In this document: positions 7,310 to 17,162 of the stretch, piece by piece
Position numbering within the stretch: the stretch's first letter is position 1
How the letters are laid out: each line of letters starts with the position of its first letter
Source of the DNA: Rhodospirillales bacterium
Lineage (GTDB): Bacteria > Pseudomonadota > Alphaproteobacteria > Reyranellales > Reyranellaceae
Reading direction: 5' to 3'
DNA: 64,000 nucleotides
Assembly: GCA_016185145.1 (NCBI GenBank)
Contig: JACPOB010000072.1
Coordinates: 1 to 64,000, forward strand
Position numbers and translations under genes: made by a program
The notes under the pieces: generated by a model
Databases searched by the model: none
What the model saw: only the letters and a program-made list of their open reading frames with translations
What the model was told of the DNA's origin: nothing

Positions 7310-8503
7310 CTACGCTGTCTTGGTCGCGCCCGATTTCAGCATGGCGTCGATTTCGGCGCCGGTAAAGCCGGCCTCTTTCAGGATCTCGACGCTGTGCTCG
7401 CCGAGCCGCGGCTGCAGGCGCGTCACCTCGGGCTTGGTCTTGCTGAAGCGCGGCGGGATGTCGGGCATGCGCAGCTTGCCCTCGGTCGGATGCTCGACTT
7501 CCTTCCAGAAGCCGGTGGCCTGCAACTGCGGATCGACGAACAGGTCGTCGAGCGTATTGACCGGCCCGTGCGGCACGTTCGAGGTTTTTAACAGCTCGAC
7601 CCATTCCGCATTCGTGCGCGTGGCGCAGATTTCGGCCAGGGTCGCGTAGTAGTGCTCGACGTTCTTCAGGCGATTGGCGAGCGTGGTGAAGCGGGGATCG
7701 GCGCCGAGCTCGGGCCGGCCGATCAGTCCGCAGAATTCCTTCCAATGCCCGTCGGTGTAAGGCAGCAGGGCGAAGTAGCCGTCCTTCGACGGATAGGGCC
7801 GCCGCTCCTTGTTGAGCACACGCTTGTAGCCAGCGGTATCGAGCGCCGGCCTGAAGCTCTCGCCGTAGAGATGCTCGACCATGACGAACGAGACCAGGGT
7901 TTCGTACATCGGCACTTCGACCGATTGGCCCTTGCCCGTGCGCTCGCGCGCGAACAGCGCGGCCAGCAAGGCCGAGACCACGCCGTTGGAACTGGTCTTG
8001 TCGGCCACGATGGTCGGCAGGAAGCGCGGCTGGCCGGCCACGACGGTCTGCAGCGCGGCAAGGCCCGATCCCGCCTGGATGATGTCGTCGTAGGCCGCCT
8101 TCGGCCCCATCGGGCCGGCCGAGCGGTAGCCGTAGGTCGCGAGATAGACCAGCCGCGGATTGATCTTCTCGAAGGCTTCGTATTCCACGCCCAGGCGTTT
8201 GGCGGGCTCGGGCCGGTAGTTGTGCATCAGCACGTCGGCGGTCTCGGCGAGCTTGAACAGCGCGTTGCGGCCGGCCTCCTGCTTGAGGTCGAGCACGATC
8301 GAGCGCTTGGAGCGATTGCAGCCGAGATAGAAGGCCGCCATGCCCGGATTGCGCGCCGGCCCGAGCTGGCGCGTCGTGTCGCCTTCGGGCGGCTCGATTT
8401 TCACCACATCGGCGCCGAGATCGCCCAATTGCTGCGCTGCCCACGGTCCCAGCACGACCGTCGTGCAATCGAGAATCCGAACGCCGGCCAATGGACCCGC
8501 CAT
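7310..8503 (-). CDS. CaiB/BaiF family class III CoA-transferase
   Basis: A 397-residue protein of normal family length. It opens with PLAGVRILDCTTVVLGPWAAQQLGDLGADVVKIEPP, carries NRSKRSIVLDLK and the catalytic-Asp region YDDIIQAGSGL (about residue 139), and ends in a typical helical tail. Class III transferases move CoA between an acyl-CoA donor and a free carboxylate through an aspartyl intermediate. The ATG at 8503 has AGAGGAAAC upstream. It is first in the operon with the two TctC genes, a frequent arrangement in alpha- and betaproteobacteria for carboxylate scavenging. Donor and acceptor are unknown. Confidence 0.88.
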   Translation of the reverse strand: MAGPLAGVRILDCTTVVLGPWAAQQLGDLGADVVKIEPPEGDTTRQLGPARNPGMAAFYLGCNRSKRSIVLDLKQEAGRNALFKLAETADVLMHNYRPEPAKRLGVEYEAFEKINPRLVYLATYGYRSAGPMGPKAAYDDIIQAGSGLAALQTVVAGQPRFLPTIVADKTSSNGVVSALLAALFARERTGKGQSVEVPMYETLVSFVMVEHLYGESFRPALDTAGYKRVLNKERRPYPSKDGYFALLPYTDGHWKEFCGLIGRPELGADPRFTTLANRLKNVEHYYATLAEICATRTNAEWVELLKTSNVPHGPVNTLDDLFVDPQLQATGFWKEVEHPTEGKLRMPDIPPRFSKTKPEVTRLQPRLGEHSVEILKEAGFTGAEIDAMLKSGATKTA

Positions 8504-8668
8504 GTACGTTTCCTCTTTCTTCCAGTTGTTTCATCCGACTAGCACACCCGGCCCGCCGCCGGCCACAGATCGGTCACCGGCTGCAGAATGGATGTCGTCG
8601 CGGACGTCCACGTACCCCTTTGCATCGGGAGACGCCCAACGTCACCCCCGACCAAACAGGAGGCTGTA

Positions 8669-8974
8669 ATGCGTGGAGTAGCGTTGAAGACCATCCTGGC
8701 CGTGGTGATCGCTGGCTCCAGCTTGCTGGTCGCCACAGCTCAGGCCAGCGCGCACGACTACGACCGGTGGGATCGCTGGGACCGCAAGCATTACTGGAAG
8801 CGCGGCTGGGGTCCGCCGCAGCGCGTGGTGGTCGAACGGCCGGTGTACGTGGCGCCAGCGCGCCCGGTCTACGTGACCCCGGTCGTCCCGGTGGCGCCCG
8901 CCTACGGCTACGGCGGTGGCGGCTACCGTCAGGATCCGAGCGTGAACTTCAATTTCAGCTTCCCGATGCGCTAG
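8669..8974 (+). CDS. Small exported Pro/Val/Tyr-rich protein
   Basis: A 101-residue protein. The start at 8669 has AGGAGG five bases upstream. A signal peptide (RGVALKTILAVVIAGSSLLVATAQASA) is followed by a charged segment with DRWDRWDRKHYWKRGWG and then proline-valine repeats of the type RPVYVAPARPVYVTPVVPVAP, a glycine-tyrosine run and the ending NFNFSFPMR. This composition is common in small alphaproteobacterial envelope proteins without known function. There is no operon partner; a repeat follows 22 bp after the stop. Confidence 0.8.
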   Translation: MRGVALKTILAVVIAGSSLLVATAQASAHDYDRWDRWDRKHYWKRGWGPPQRVVVERPVYVAPARPVYVTPVVPVAPAYGYGGGGYRQDPSVNFNFSFPMR

Positions 8975-8996
8975 TTCGCGGCGCAAACACGCCCCT

Positions 8997-9094
8997 CATG
9001 TTCCTCTCCCCCGCTAGGGGGAGAGGCTAGGAGAGGGGGCTTCGACAGCTCGTGCAACCCCCTCACCCAACCTCTCCCCCTAGCGGGGGAGAGG
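8997..9094. repeat. Paired palindromes of the CCTCTCCCCC family
   Basis: Two 24-bp hairpins stand in mutual inverted orientation: CCTCTCCCCC-GCTA-GGGGGAGAGG (9003-9026) and CCTCTCCCCC-TAGC-GGGGGAGAGG (9071-9094). The segment between them can also pair partly (GAGAGGGGG with CCCCCTC). A related single palindrome lies at 11655-11690 and a variant pair at 18656-18793. Confidence 0.8.
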
Positions 9095-9129
9095 AGTCTG
9101 AATCGGGTTGAGATGACTTTCAGACCCGG

Positions 9130-9157
9130 TTGACTCCTGCCGTTTGCGCCCTATTGT
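9130..9157 (+). promoter_or_regulatory. Sigma-70-like promoter of the leuA leader
   Basis: TTGACT (9130-9135), a 16-bp spacer and TATTGT (9152-9157). The expected transcription start falls at about 9164-9165, which is the ATG of the leader peptide. Confidence 0.6.
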
Positions 9158-9164
9158 GGCGCCC

Positions 9165-9200
9165 ATGCTGCGACTGACGACGCTTCGACTTATCGGCTGA
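9165..9200 (+). CDS. Leucine-rich leader peptide of leuA (attenuator peptide)
   Basis: An 11-codon frame encodes MLRLTTLRLIG: four Leu and one Ile codon in eleven, ending in TGA at 9198-9200 and lying 144 bp before leuA. Position, length and leucine content match leucine attenuators described in proteobacteria. The promoter places the transcript start at or next to the ATG, so the peptide may be translated from a leaderless RNA. GATCCGC (9199-9205) can pair with GCGGATC (9229-9235) just after the stop. I do not see a U-rich terminator before leuA, so the precise switch is uncertain. Confidence 0.6.
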   Translation: MLRLTTLRLIG

Positions 9201-11039
<1,839 letters not shown>

Positions 11040-11072
11040 CGATACCGTTGCACAACGGCGCGCTCTACCATC

Positions 11073-11101
11073 AGAGCGGGCGGGAATTCCCCGCCCGCTC
11101 T
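11073..11101 (+). terminator. Hairpin after leuA, probable terminator
   Basis: A perfect 12-bp stem, AGAGCGGGCGGG (11073-11084) with CCCGCCCGCTCT (11090-11101), loop AATTC. The following T tract is short, so termination strength is uncertain. It lies only about 20 bp before the next start codon. Confidence 0.6.
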
Positions 11102-11122
11102 TCGTCTATCTGGAGGTTTCGC

Positions 11123-11368
11123 ATGCATCGTCGTCTCGCTCCCGTCGTCTATCTCGCGACCGGCGCAATCATCGGCGGTTTGGCCGTGGCCTGCACCGCG
11201 GGGGCCAATCAGCCCAACATGCAGGCGGCGCTGGGCTCGCTGCAGGCGGCGAAGGCCGAACTGATCCAGGCACGGCCCAACAAGGGCGGCCATCGCGACC
11301 GCGCCATCAACTTCGTCAATGCCGCGATCTCCGAGACCGAGGCCGGCATCAACTACGCCGGCAACTGA
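11123..11368 (+). CDS. Small exported protein, tandem copy 1
   Basis: An 81-residue protein starting at ATG 11123 behind GGAGG. It has a hydrophobic N-terminus (VVYLATGAIIGGLAVACTAG) that could be a signal peptide; the Cys in VACTAG is only weakly lipobox-like. The mature part has QPNMQAALGSLQAAKAEL, then NKGGHRDRAINFVNAAISETEAGINYA. This pattern, a helix followed by NKGGHRDRAI and a second helix, is seen in small uncharacterised periplasmic proteins of alpha- and betaproteobacteria. A paralogue lies directly downstream. Confidence 0.75.
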   Translation: MHRRLAPVVYLATGAIIGGLAVACTAGANQPNMQAALGSLQAAKAELIQARPNKGGHRDRAINFVNAAISETEAGINYAGN

Positions 11369-11391
11369 CACGACTTCGAAAGGACCGTTTC

Positions 11392-11640
11392 ATGCTTCGC
11401 TCGTTTTCCAAGTCGCCGACCGCGATCCTGATCACCGGCATCACCATCGGCACGATCGCCGGCGCCTGCATCGCCATGGCGGCCCAACCCAACATGCAGG
11501 AAGCGTTGGGCCAATTGCAGGCGGCGCGCGCGAGCCTGGTCAGGGCTGAGGCCAACAAGGGCGGCCATCGCGACCGCGCGATCGGCTTCGTCGATTCGGC
11601 GATCGCCGAGACCAGGGCCGGCATCAACTACGCCCGCTGA
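11392..11640 (+). CDS. Small exported protein, tandem copy 2
   Basis: An 82-residue paralogue of the upstream gene, 23 bp after its stop. It keeps the same blocks: QPNMQEALGQLQAARASL, NKGGHRDRAIGFVDSAIAET and a terminal AGINYAR, while the signal region (ITGITIGTIAGACIAMA) has diverged more. Two copies in a row with conserved mature parts suggest a recent tandem duplication and possibly paired function. AAAGGA lies before the ATG. The family's role is unknown; the strongly conserved NKGGHRDRAI turn would be the natural functional site. Confidence 0.75.
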   Translation: MLRSFSKSPTAILITGITIGTIAGACIAMAAQPNMQEALGQLQAARASLVRAEANKGGHRDRAIGFVDSAIAETRAGINYAR

Positions 11641-11654
11641 GCGGTTCCTGTCGC

Positions 11655-11690
11655 CATGTTCCACTCCCCCTAGCGGGGGAGAGGAACATG
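11655..11690. repeat. Single CTCCCCC-type palindrome
   Basis: Arms CATGTTCC (11655-11662) and GGAACATG (11683-11690) flank CTCCCCC-TAGC-GGGGGAG. The core and the outer CATGTTCC match the repeat at 8997-9094. It fills most of the gap between the small-protein pair and the TldD/PmbA gene. Confidence 0.75.
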
Positions 11691-11706
11691 GGGGTAGAAC
11701 GACGGT

Positions 11707-13110
11707 ATGGCTAAAGCGAAAGCGAAGACAAAGACCGCCTCCCGCAAGAAGCACCCGACAAGCAAGCGTCCGGCGACTGCGCCGGACGCCAACCTGCTTG
11801 CCGACCTGATGAAGTGGGCCATGGCCGCCGGCGCCGATGCCGCCGACGCGCTCTACGTCAACGGCGAGTCCATCTCCGTCGCCCAGCGCATGGGCAAGCG
11901 CGAGAAGCTCGAGAGCAGCGAAGGCCGCGATCTCGGCCTGCGCGTGTTCGTCGGCCAGCGCCAGGCTTTCGTCTCGTCGACCGACTTCGCACCGGCCGCC
12001 CTGCGCGCGCTGGCCGGCCGCGCCGTCGACATGGCGCGCGCTGTCCCCGAGGACCCCGTCTGCGGCATCGCACCGGAAGAACTGCTGGCCAGGAGCTGGC
12101 CCGATCTCGACCTCAGCGACAGGAAGCGGCCGTCGGCCAAGGCGCTGCTGGCGATGGCGGCGGAGGCCGAGGATGCCGCCCGCGCCGTCAAGGGCGTGAC
12201 CAATTCGGAAGGCGCCGAGGCGAGCTGGGGCCGGACCGCGGTGATGCTGGCGGCCAGCAACGGCTTCTCCGGCGGCTATCGCCGCAGCGGCTATTCGCTG
12301 TCCTGCGCGGTGCTGGGCGGTGAAGGCACCGCCATGGAGCGCGACTACGAATGGTCGAGCGCGGTGCACCTGGAAGACCTCATGGCTCCCGGCAAGGTCG
12401 GCCGCAATGCCGGCAAGTTCGCCGTGCGCCGGCTCAACCCGCGCAAGGCCAGGAGCGCGCGCGTGCCGGTGGTCTACGACCGTCGCGTCTCGGGCGGGCT
12501 GATCGGCCATCTGGCGGGCGCCATCAACGGCCGCGCCGTGGCGCGCGGCACGTCGTTCCTGAAGGACAGGATGGGCGAGAAGATCTTCGCCGACGGCATC
12601 CGCATCCTCGACAACCCGCATCGCAAGCGCGGTCTGGGCAGCCGGCCGTTCGACGCCGAGGGCCTGCCGACCAAGCGCTACGCCGTGATCGACGACGGCC
12701 GGCTCACGACCTGGCTGCTCGACCTCGCCGCCGCGCGACAGCTCAACCTCGAGCCGACGGGTCACGCCGCGCGCGGCACGTCGGGTCCGCCATCGCCCAC
12801 GACCTCGAACTTCTATCTCGAGAAGGGCAAGCTTTCGTTCGACGAGCTCTTGGGCGACATCGAGAGCGGCCTCTACATCACCGACCTGATCGGCTTCGGC
12901 GTCAACGGCGTGACCGGCGACTACAGCCGCGGCGCCTCGGGCTTCTGGATCGAGAACGGCAAGCTCGCCTGGCCGGTGAGCGGCATCACGGTGGCCGGCA
13001 ACCTCAAGGACATGTTCCTGAACATGACTCCGGCCAATGACCTGCAGTTCAAGGGCTCGACCAACGCACCGACGGTGCGAATCGAGGGCATGACCGTCGC
13101 CGGGTCATGA
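11707..13110 (+). CDS. TldD/PmbA family metallopeptidase-like protein
   Basis: A 467-residue protein of the TldD/TldE (PmbA) family, closer to the PmbA subunit. After a lysine-rich N-terminal tail (about 25 residues, unusual for the family) come DALYVNGESISVAQRMGKREKLESSEGRDLGLRVF, SSTDF, and the C-terminal part with GLPTKRYAVIDDGRL, GFGVNGVTGDYSRGASGFWIENGK and LKDMF. E. coli TldD/PmbA mature microcin B17 and degrade CcdA. A metal-binding HExxxH is not visible, as expected for the PmbA-type partner. No TldD partner lies in the window. Confidence 0.85.
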   Translation: MAKAKAKTKTASRKKHPTSKRPATAPDANLLADLMKWAMAAGADAADALYVNGESISVAQRMGKREKLESSEGRDLGLRVFVGQRQAFVSSTDFAPAALRALAGRAVDMARAVPEDPVCGIAPEELLARSWPDLDLSDRKRPSAKALLAMAAEAEDAARAVKGVTNSEGAEASWGRTAVMLAASNGFSGGYRRSGYSLSCAVLGGEGTAMERDYEWSSAVHLEDLMAPGKVGRNAGKFAVRRLNPRKARSARVPVVYDRRVSGGLIGHLAGAINGRAVARGTSFLKDRMGEKIFADGIRILDNPHRKRGLGSRPFDAEGLPTKRYAVIDDGRLTTWLLDLAAARQLNLEPTGHAARGTSGPPSPTTSNFYLEKGKLSFDELLGDIESGLYITDLIGFGVNGVTGDYSRGASGFWIENGKLAWPVSGITVAGNLKDMFLNMTPANDLQFKGSTNAPTVRIEGMTVAGS

Positions 13111-13122
13111 TAATGTAGGGGC

Positions 13123-14334
13123 ATGAAACCCCTCCCCACGACAACGATCCTCGCCGCAACGACGGCGCTTCTCGCCGGACCCGCCTTCGCGCCCGCCCAT
13201 GCTCAAGGGGGCGACTTCCAGTCTTGCCTGCAGACCATCAAGTCGGAGGCAACGCGCCAGGGCGTGTCGGCTGCCATCGTCGATGGCGCCTTCCGCAACC
13301 TGACGCCCGACCAGAAGGTGGTCGACCTCGATTCCCGGCAGCCCGAGTTCTCGCTGACCTATGCCAAGTACGTCGGCAGCACGGTCTCGAACGATCGCAT
13401 CGTCAAGGGCCAGCAGCGTCTGGCCCAGCATCGCGCGCTGCTCGATCAGCTGCAGGCCGAGTACGGCGTGCCGCCGCAATACATCATGGCCTTCTGGGGC
13501 ATCGAGACCAACTTCGGCGGCTTCATGGGCGACTTCCAGGTCGTGCGCTCGGTGGCGACGCTCGCCTGCATGACCAAGCGCCGCGACTTCTTCAGCAACG
13601 AGACCGTGCAGGCGTTGCGCATCCTGGCGATGAACCACATGACGCGCGAGCAGATGCGCGGCTCGTGGGCCGGCGCCATGGGCAACATGCAGTTCATGCC
13701 CTCGACGTTCATGAAATGGGGTGTCGACCGCACCGGCGATGGCCGCATCGACCTCTGGAACAGCCTGCCCGACGCCTTCGCCTCGGCCGCCAATTTCCTG
13801 CGCGGCATCGGCTGGAAACCGCCGCTGCCCGCCGCGGAAGAGGTGTTCCTGCCGCAGAACTTCCCGCTCGACCAGGCCGACACGACGGTCGAGAAGCCGG
13901 TGCGCACCTGGGCGCAGATGGGCGTGCGCAAGGCGGGCAACGCGGCGCTGCTCAACTCCGACGAGCCCTCGTCGATCATCCTACCGGCTGGCCACCGCGG
14001 CCCCGCCTTCATCCTCTATCCCAACTTCAAGGCGGTGATGAACTGGAACCGCTCGACGCTCTATGCGCTGTCAGTCGCCATCCTGGCGCAGCAGATCGCG
14101 GGCGGCCCACCGGTCAGGCAAGGCCCGCCGCCCGACGACGAGCCGCTGTCGCGCGATGCCATCATCGACATGCAGAACCGCCTCGCCCGCCTCACCCTCT
14201 ACACCGACGAGGTCGACGGGCTTCTGGGGCCCAAGACGCGTTCGGCGGTGAGGCTCTACCAGAAGCAGATCGGCATGCCGGCCGACGGCCATCCGACTCC
14301 GGAGTTCGTGCGCCGCCTGCAGCAAGCGAGATAG
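13123..14334 (+). CDS. MltB-type lytic murein transglycosylase with peptidoglycan-binding domain
   Basis: A 403-residue exported enzyme that cleaves glycan strands of peptidoglycan. A signal peptide ends near AHAQ (residue 28). The SLT_2 domain has YGVPPQYIMAFWGIETNFG with the catalytic Glu at about 128, then SWAGAMGNMQFMPSTF and DGRIDLWNSLPDAFASAANFL. The C-terminus (from about 345) is a PG_binding_1 domain: MQNRLARLTLYTDEVDGLLGPKTRSAVRLYQ. No lipobox is visible, so it is probably soluble in the periplasm. It follows the pmbA-like gene by 12 bp, which suggests cotranscription. Confidence 0.92.
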   Translation: MKPLPTTTILAATTALLAGPAFAPAHAQGGDFQSCLQTIKSEATRQGVSAAIVDGAFRNLTPDQKVVDLDSRQPEFSLTYAKYVGSTVSNDRIVKGQQRLAQHRALLDQLQAEYGVPPQYIMAFWGIETNFGGFMGDFQVVRSVATLACMTKRRDFFSNETVQALRILAMNHMTREQMRGSWAGAMGNMQFMPSTFMKWGVDRTGDGRIDLWNSLPDAFASAANFLRGIGWKPPLPAAEEVFLPQNFPLDQADTTVEKPVRTWAQMGVRKAGNAALLNSDEPSSIILPAGHRGPAFILYPNFKAVMNWNRSTLYALSVAILAQQIAGGPPVRQGPPPDDEPLSRDAIIDMQNRLARLTLYTDEVDGLLGPKTRSAVRLYQKQIGMPADGHPTPEFVRRLQQAR

Positions 14335-14350
14335 CCGCTACGGACCGCCA

Positions 14351-15064
14351 GTGACCGGCTTCGTCGTCCTGAACAATCGGCGCGGCGTTCACGGTCTGGC
14401 CGGCACGACGCTCCCGGCGATCGATGCCTGGTGCACCAGGCATTTCGGGCGCGACGCGCTGCAGTTCTCCCAGGCGCTGACGACGCGTTTCAATGCCGGC
14501 TTCCTCGCCCTGAGGACGGTATCCGCAGAGCGCCTGCTCGTTCGGGCGAGCCTCTATCAGGCAGGCGTGCGAGTAGCCACCGTGGCGCTTCGCTTCGATC
14601 CGCCGCAGCGCCGGGCGCACGTCAGCTGGCTGGTCGTGACGCCGACCGGCCGCGGCGGCGCCACCAGCCGGCATGTGCTGCAGAACCTCCTCCTGATCGA
14701 GCGCGATTGCGGCATCACCCGCCTGACCTTGCAGGCGGGCCTCAGCCATGGCGGCTACGTCTGGGCCGTCCACGGCTTCCTGCCCACGCCGGACACCGCC
14801 TGGCCGGTCATCGCGGCGCGCCTGACGGCAAAATTCGCTGCCGTGGCCCCGACCTTCACGCCGGCCCAGGCGGCCGCCGTCGACGGACTTCTGCGCTCCA
14901 CGGATCGCCGCGCCTTGCGGGCGATCGCAGCGCTCGCCATGCCGGTCGGCGGCACGACACTCGGCAAGCACCTGCTGATGGGAGAGAGCTGGCCCGGTGA
15001 ACTTGATCTTTCCGACGAGGCATCCGCGCTTATATATATGCGACGCATAGGATTGATCCCATGA
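14351..15064 (+). CDS. GNAT-like hypothetical protein
   Basis: A 237-residue protein starting at GTG 14351. The middle part (LLVRASLYQAGVRVATVALRFDPPQRRAHVSWLVVTPTGRGGATSRHVLQNLLLIERDCGITRLTLQAG) has the strand-helix pattern of a GNAT acetyltransferase, with a possible pyrophosphate loop at TGRGGA. The rest of the fold is not obvious, so the call is tentative. Its stop overlaps the next start by four bases (ATGA at 15061-15064), implying translational coupling. No known toxin-antitoxin signature is seen in the pair. Confidence 0.55.
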   Translation: MTGFVVLNNRRGVHGLAGTTLPAIDAWCTRHFGRDALQFSQALTTRFNAGFLALRTVSAERLLVRASLYQAGVRVATVALRFDPPQRRAHVSWLVVTPTGRGGATSRHVLQNLLLIERDCGITRLTLQAGLSHGGYVWAVHGFLPTPDTAWPVIAARLTAKFAAVAPTFTPAQAAAVDGLLRSTDRRALRAIAALAMPVGGTTLGKHLLMGESWPGELDLSDEASALIYMRRIGLIP

Positions 15065-15372
15065 CCAGGAAGACAGGCCCCAACGTGCTCGAGTTTCAGG
15101 TGCCCGCCAGCCGCGCCCCGAGTCGGCTGGGCGTGCCGTTCACGCGCGGCAGCGACAGCCGCCGCCTCGTCGCCGTGGAGGAGGTCCTGTTCGCCGAGAT
15201 GCGCGACCCGGATCTTGCCGACGCCTTCGCCGGATCGGAAATCGACCGCTTGGCGGCGATCTTCGGTTTGTCGGCCGAGGAGGTCGCCGAACTCTACCGT
15301 CCTGCCGAGCTCAGGCCGGCCGCAGCAGGCGAACCGCCCCGGCGGCGAGGCCGATCGACACGGGCAAAGTAA
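15061..15372 (+). CDS. Small hypothetical protein coupled to the GNAT-like gene
   Basis: A 103-residue acidic-helical protein with a basic tail. The N-terminal half is loop-rich (SRLGVPFTRGSDSRRLVAVEEVLF), followed by an amphipathic helical part (IDRLAAIFGLSAEEVAEL) and an arginine-rich end, RRRGRSTRAK. I do not recognise it. The overlapping start implies cotranslation with the GNAT-like gene, so the two may form a complex. The last 62 bases overlap the 3' end of the convergent lipid-kinase gene. Confidence 0.6.
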   Translation: MTRKTGPNVLEFQVPASRAPSRLGVPFTRGSDSRRLVAVEEVLFAEMRDPDLADAFAGSEIDRLAAIFGLSAEEVAELYRPAELRPAAAGEPPRRRGRSTRAK

Positions 15373-16234
15373 GCGCGTTGTCGCCGTCGATCTGCACGGG
15401 CTGAGCGCCCTTCTCCCCGGCGTCGCTCAGCACCGACACCGCCGCCTTGCGCCCGGCGACGACGCGATAGCCGTAGCTCCTCGGCAGCCGCCCCAGCAGC
15501 AGCGCCAGACCATAGCGGAAGGTCTGCGAGCGGCCCCAGCGCTCGAACAGGCAGACATGCAATAGCGGCTCGCCGAGTGCGGCATTGGGCGCCACGACAT
15601 AGGGCCCGGCATAGTGCCGGCTGCGCGTCACGATCACCGACGATGCCTCATGACGCACGCCGTCGACCTCGACCTGGTAGCGCACCGGCCGATAGCGACG
15701 GGCCTCGATCAGCGAGCGCCAGACATAGGCGGCTCGGCCGAGGCGCCGCTTCAGCCGCACGCTGACGCCGGCCACGACCTTGGCGTCGAAGCCCGCGCCC
15801 GCCATCAGGGAGAAACAGCGCGCATCCGCGCCGTTGACCGCCTCGCCCGGTTGCACCAGCAACGGCCGCCCCGCGACCATCGTCTCGGCAACCGCCGCCG
15901 CCGAGAAGCCGAGGCCGAGCTCGTGCGCCAGCACGTTGGCCGTGCCCAGCGGCACGATGCCGACGGCGGGAGTCTCGTCGCCGCGGCCGGCCAGTCCGTT
16001 GACGACCTCGTTGATCGTGCCGTCGCCGCCGGCGACGGCGATCACGCCGTAGCGATGTGCATCGCAGGTCTCCGCCAGCCGCCGTGCGTCGCCGGCCGCC
16101 GCCGTCTCCACGACATCGACCGTCCAGCCTTCCGCGCGTACGCGGGCGGCAACGGCCTCGACCAGCCCGCGCCGGCGCCGTCCGGCCGTCGGATTGACGA
16201 TCAACAACACGGCTTTTGGAGCAACGAGGTTCAT
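15311..16234 (-). CDS. Diacylglycerol kinase family lipid kinase
   Basis: A 307-residue protein of the DAGK catalytic family (YegS/BmrU type). The nucleotide-binding loop is IAVAGGDGTINEVVNG (GGDGT at about 69-73), preceded by VNPTAGR and followed by IVPLGTANVLAHELG. It phosphorylates a lipid hydroxyl such as diacylglycerol or a sphingoid base at the inner membrane. The ATG at 16234 is divergent from the LpxH-like gene, with about 107 bp between them. The 3' end overlaps the small gene on the other strand by 62 bp. With the LpxH-like and GT4 genes it suggests an envelope-lipid cluster. Confidence 0.88.
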   Translation of the reverse strand: MNLVAPKAVLLIVNPTAGRRRRGLVEAVAARVRAEGWTVDVVETAAAGDARRLAETCDAHRYGVIAVAGGDGTINEVVNGLAGRGDETPAVGIVPLGTANVLAHELGLGFSAAAVAETMVAGRPLLVQPGEAVNGADARCFSLMAGAGFDAKVVAGVSVRLKRRLGRAAYVWRSLIEARRYRPVRYQVEVDGVRHEASSVIVTRSRHYAGPYVVAPNAALGEPLLHVCLFERWGRSQTFRYGLALLLGRLPRSYGYRVVAGRKAAVSVLSDAGEKGAQPVQIDGDNALTLPVSIGLAAGAVRLLRPA

Positions 16235-16341
16235 TGAAGCGTCACAATCGATTCACAGCCACGCAATCGCCGACATACACAATCCCCTGCGTCCCGCGCA
16301 ATCGCGCCCAACATATTTTGTGCCGGTCGAGTCTTATCCAC

Positions 16342-17157
16342 ATGACCGTGATCGAGCGTAACCAACCTGCCCGCCATCGCGCGATCTTCCTGTCCGATAT
16401 CCATCTCGGCACGCGTGGTTGCCAAGCCGAATTGCTCCTCGACTTCCTGAAAAGGAACGAGAGCGAGACGCTATACCTCGTCGGCGACATCGTCGACGGC
16501 TGGCGCCTGAAGCGCTGGTGGTATTGGCCGCAGGCCCACAACGACGTGGTGCAGAAGATCATGCGCAAGGCGCGCAAGGGCACCAACGTGATCTACATCC
16601 CAGGCAATCACGACGAGGCGGCGCGGCAGTACTGCCAGCTCACCTTCGGTGACGTGAAGGTCGAGGAAGAGGCGATCCACACCCAGCCGGACGGCCGCAA
16701 GCTGCTGATCATCCACGGCGACCAGTTCGACGGAATCGTGCGCTATGCCCGCTGGCTCGCCATCCTGGGTGACTGGGCCTACAGCGCGGCCTTGCGCATC
16801 AACACCACGTTCAACTGGGCCCGTCGCAGGCTCGGCCTGCCCTACTGGTCGCTGTCGGCTTACCTGAAGCACAAGGTCAAGAACGCAGTCCAGTTCATCG
16901 ACAACTACGAGCACGCGGTGGCGAGCGAGGCACGTCGCCGCGGTGTCGACGGCGTGGTGTGCGGCCACATCCACCATGCCGAGATCCGCACCATCGACGG
17001 CATCCTCTACTGCAACGACGGCGACTGGGTCGAAAGCTGCACCGCGCTGGTCGAGGACTTCGACGGCCGCCTGCGCATCGTGCGCTGGGCCGAGGAAGTC
17101 GCGCGCCGCGACGCCATGCTGCCGCGCCTGGCGCCCGTCCGTTTGGCGGCGGAGTAG
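16342..17157 (+). CDS. UDP-2,3-diacylglucosamine diphosphatase-like metallophosphoesterase
   Basis: A 271-residue calcineurin-like phosphoesterase. The metal motifs are FLSDIHLGT (D19, H21), VGDIVDGW (D49), IPGNHD (88-91), IHGDQFD and VCGHIHHAEI. It resembles the LpxH-like proteins of alphaproteobacteria that often lie beside glycosyltransferase genes; true LpxH makes lipid X in lipid A synthesis. The start at 16342 was chosen by family length, since the longer frame has no coding look. The GT4 gene starts 5 bp after the stop. Confidence 0.85.
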   Translation: MTVIERNQPARHRAIFLSDIHLGTRGCQAELLLDFLKRNESETLYLVGDIVDGWRLKRWWYWPQAHNDVVQKIMRKARKGTNVIYIPGNHDEAARQYCQLTFGDVKVEEEAIHTQPDGRKLLIIHGDQFDGIVRYARWLAILGDWAYSAALRINTTFNWARRRLGLPYWSLSAYLKHKVKNAVQFIDNYEHAVASEARRRGVDGVVCGHIHHAEIRTIDGILYCNDGDWVESCTALVEDFDGRLRIVRWAEEVARRDAMLPRLAPVRLAAE

Positions 17158-17162
17158 CCGGA

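Noticed and set aside
14351..15372. The GNAT-like pair as a canonical GNAT-RHH toxin-antitoxin system
   Set aside because: The small gene is downstream instead of upstream and lacks a ribbon-helix-helix or DUF1778 pattern, so a toxin-antitoxin name is not justified.
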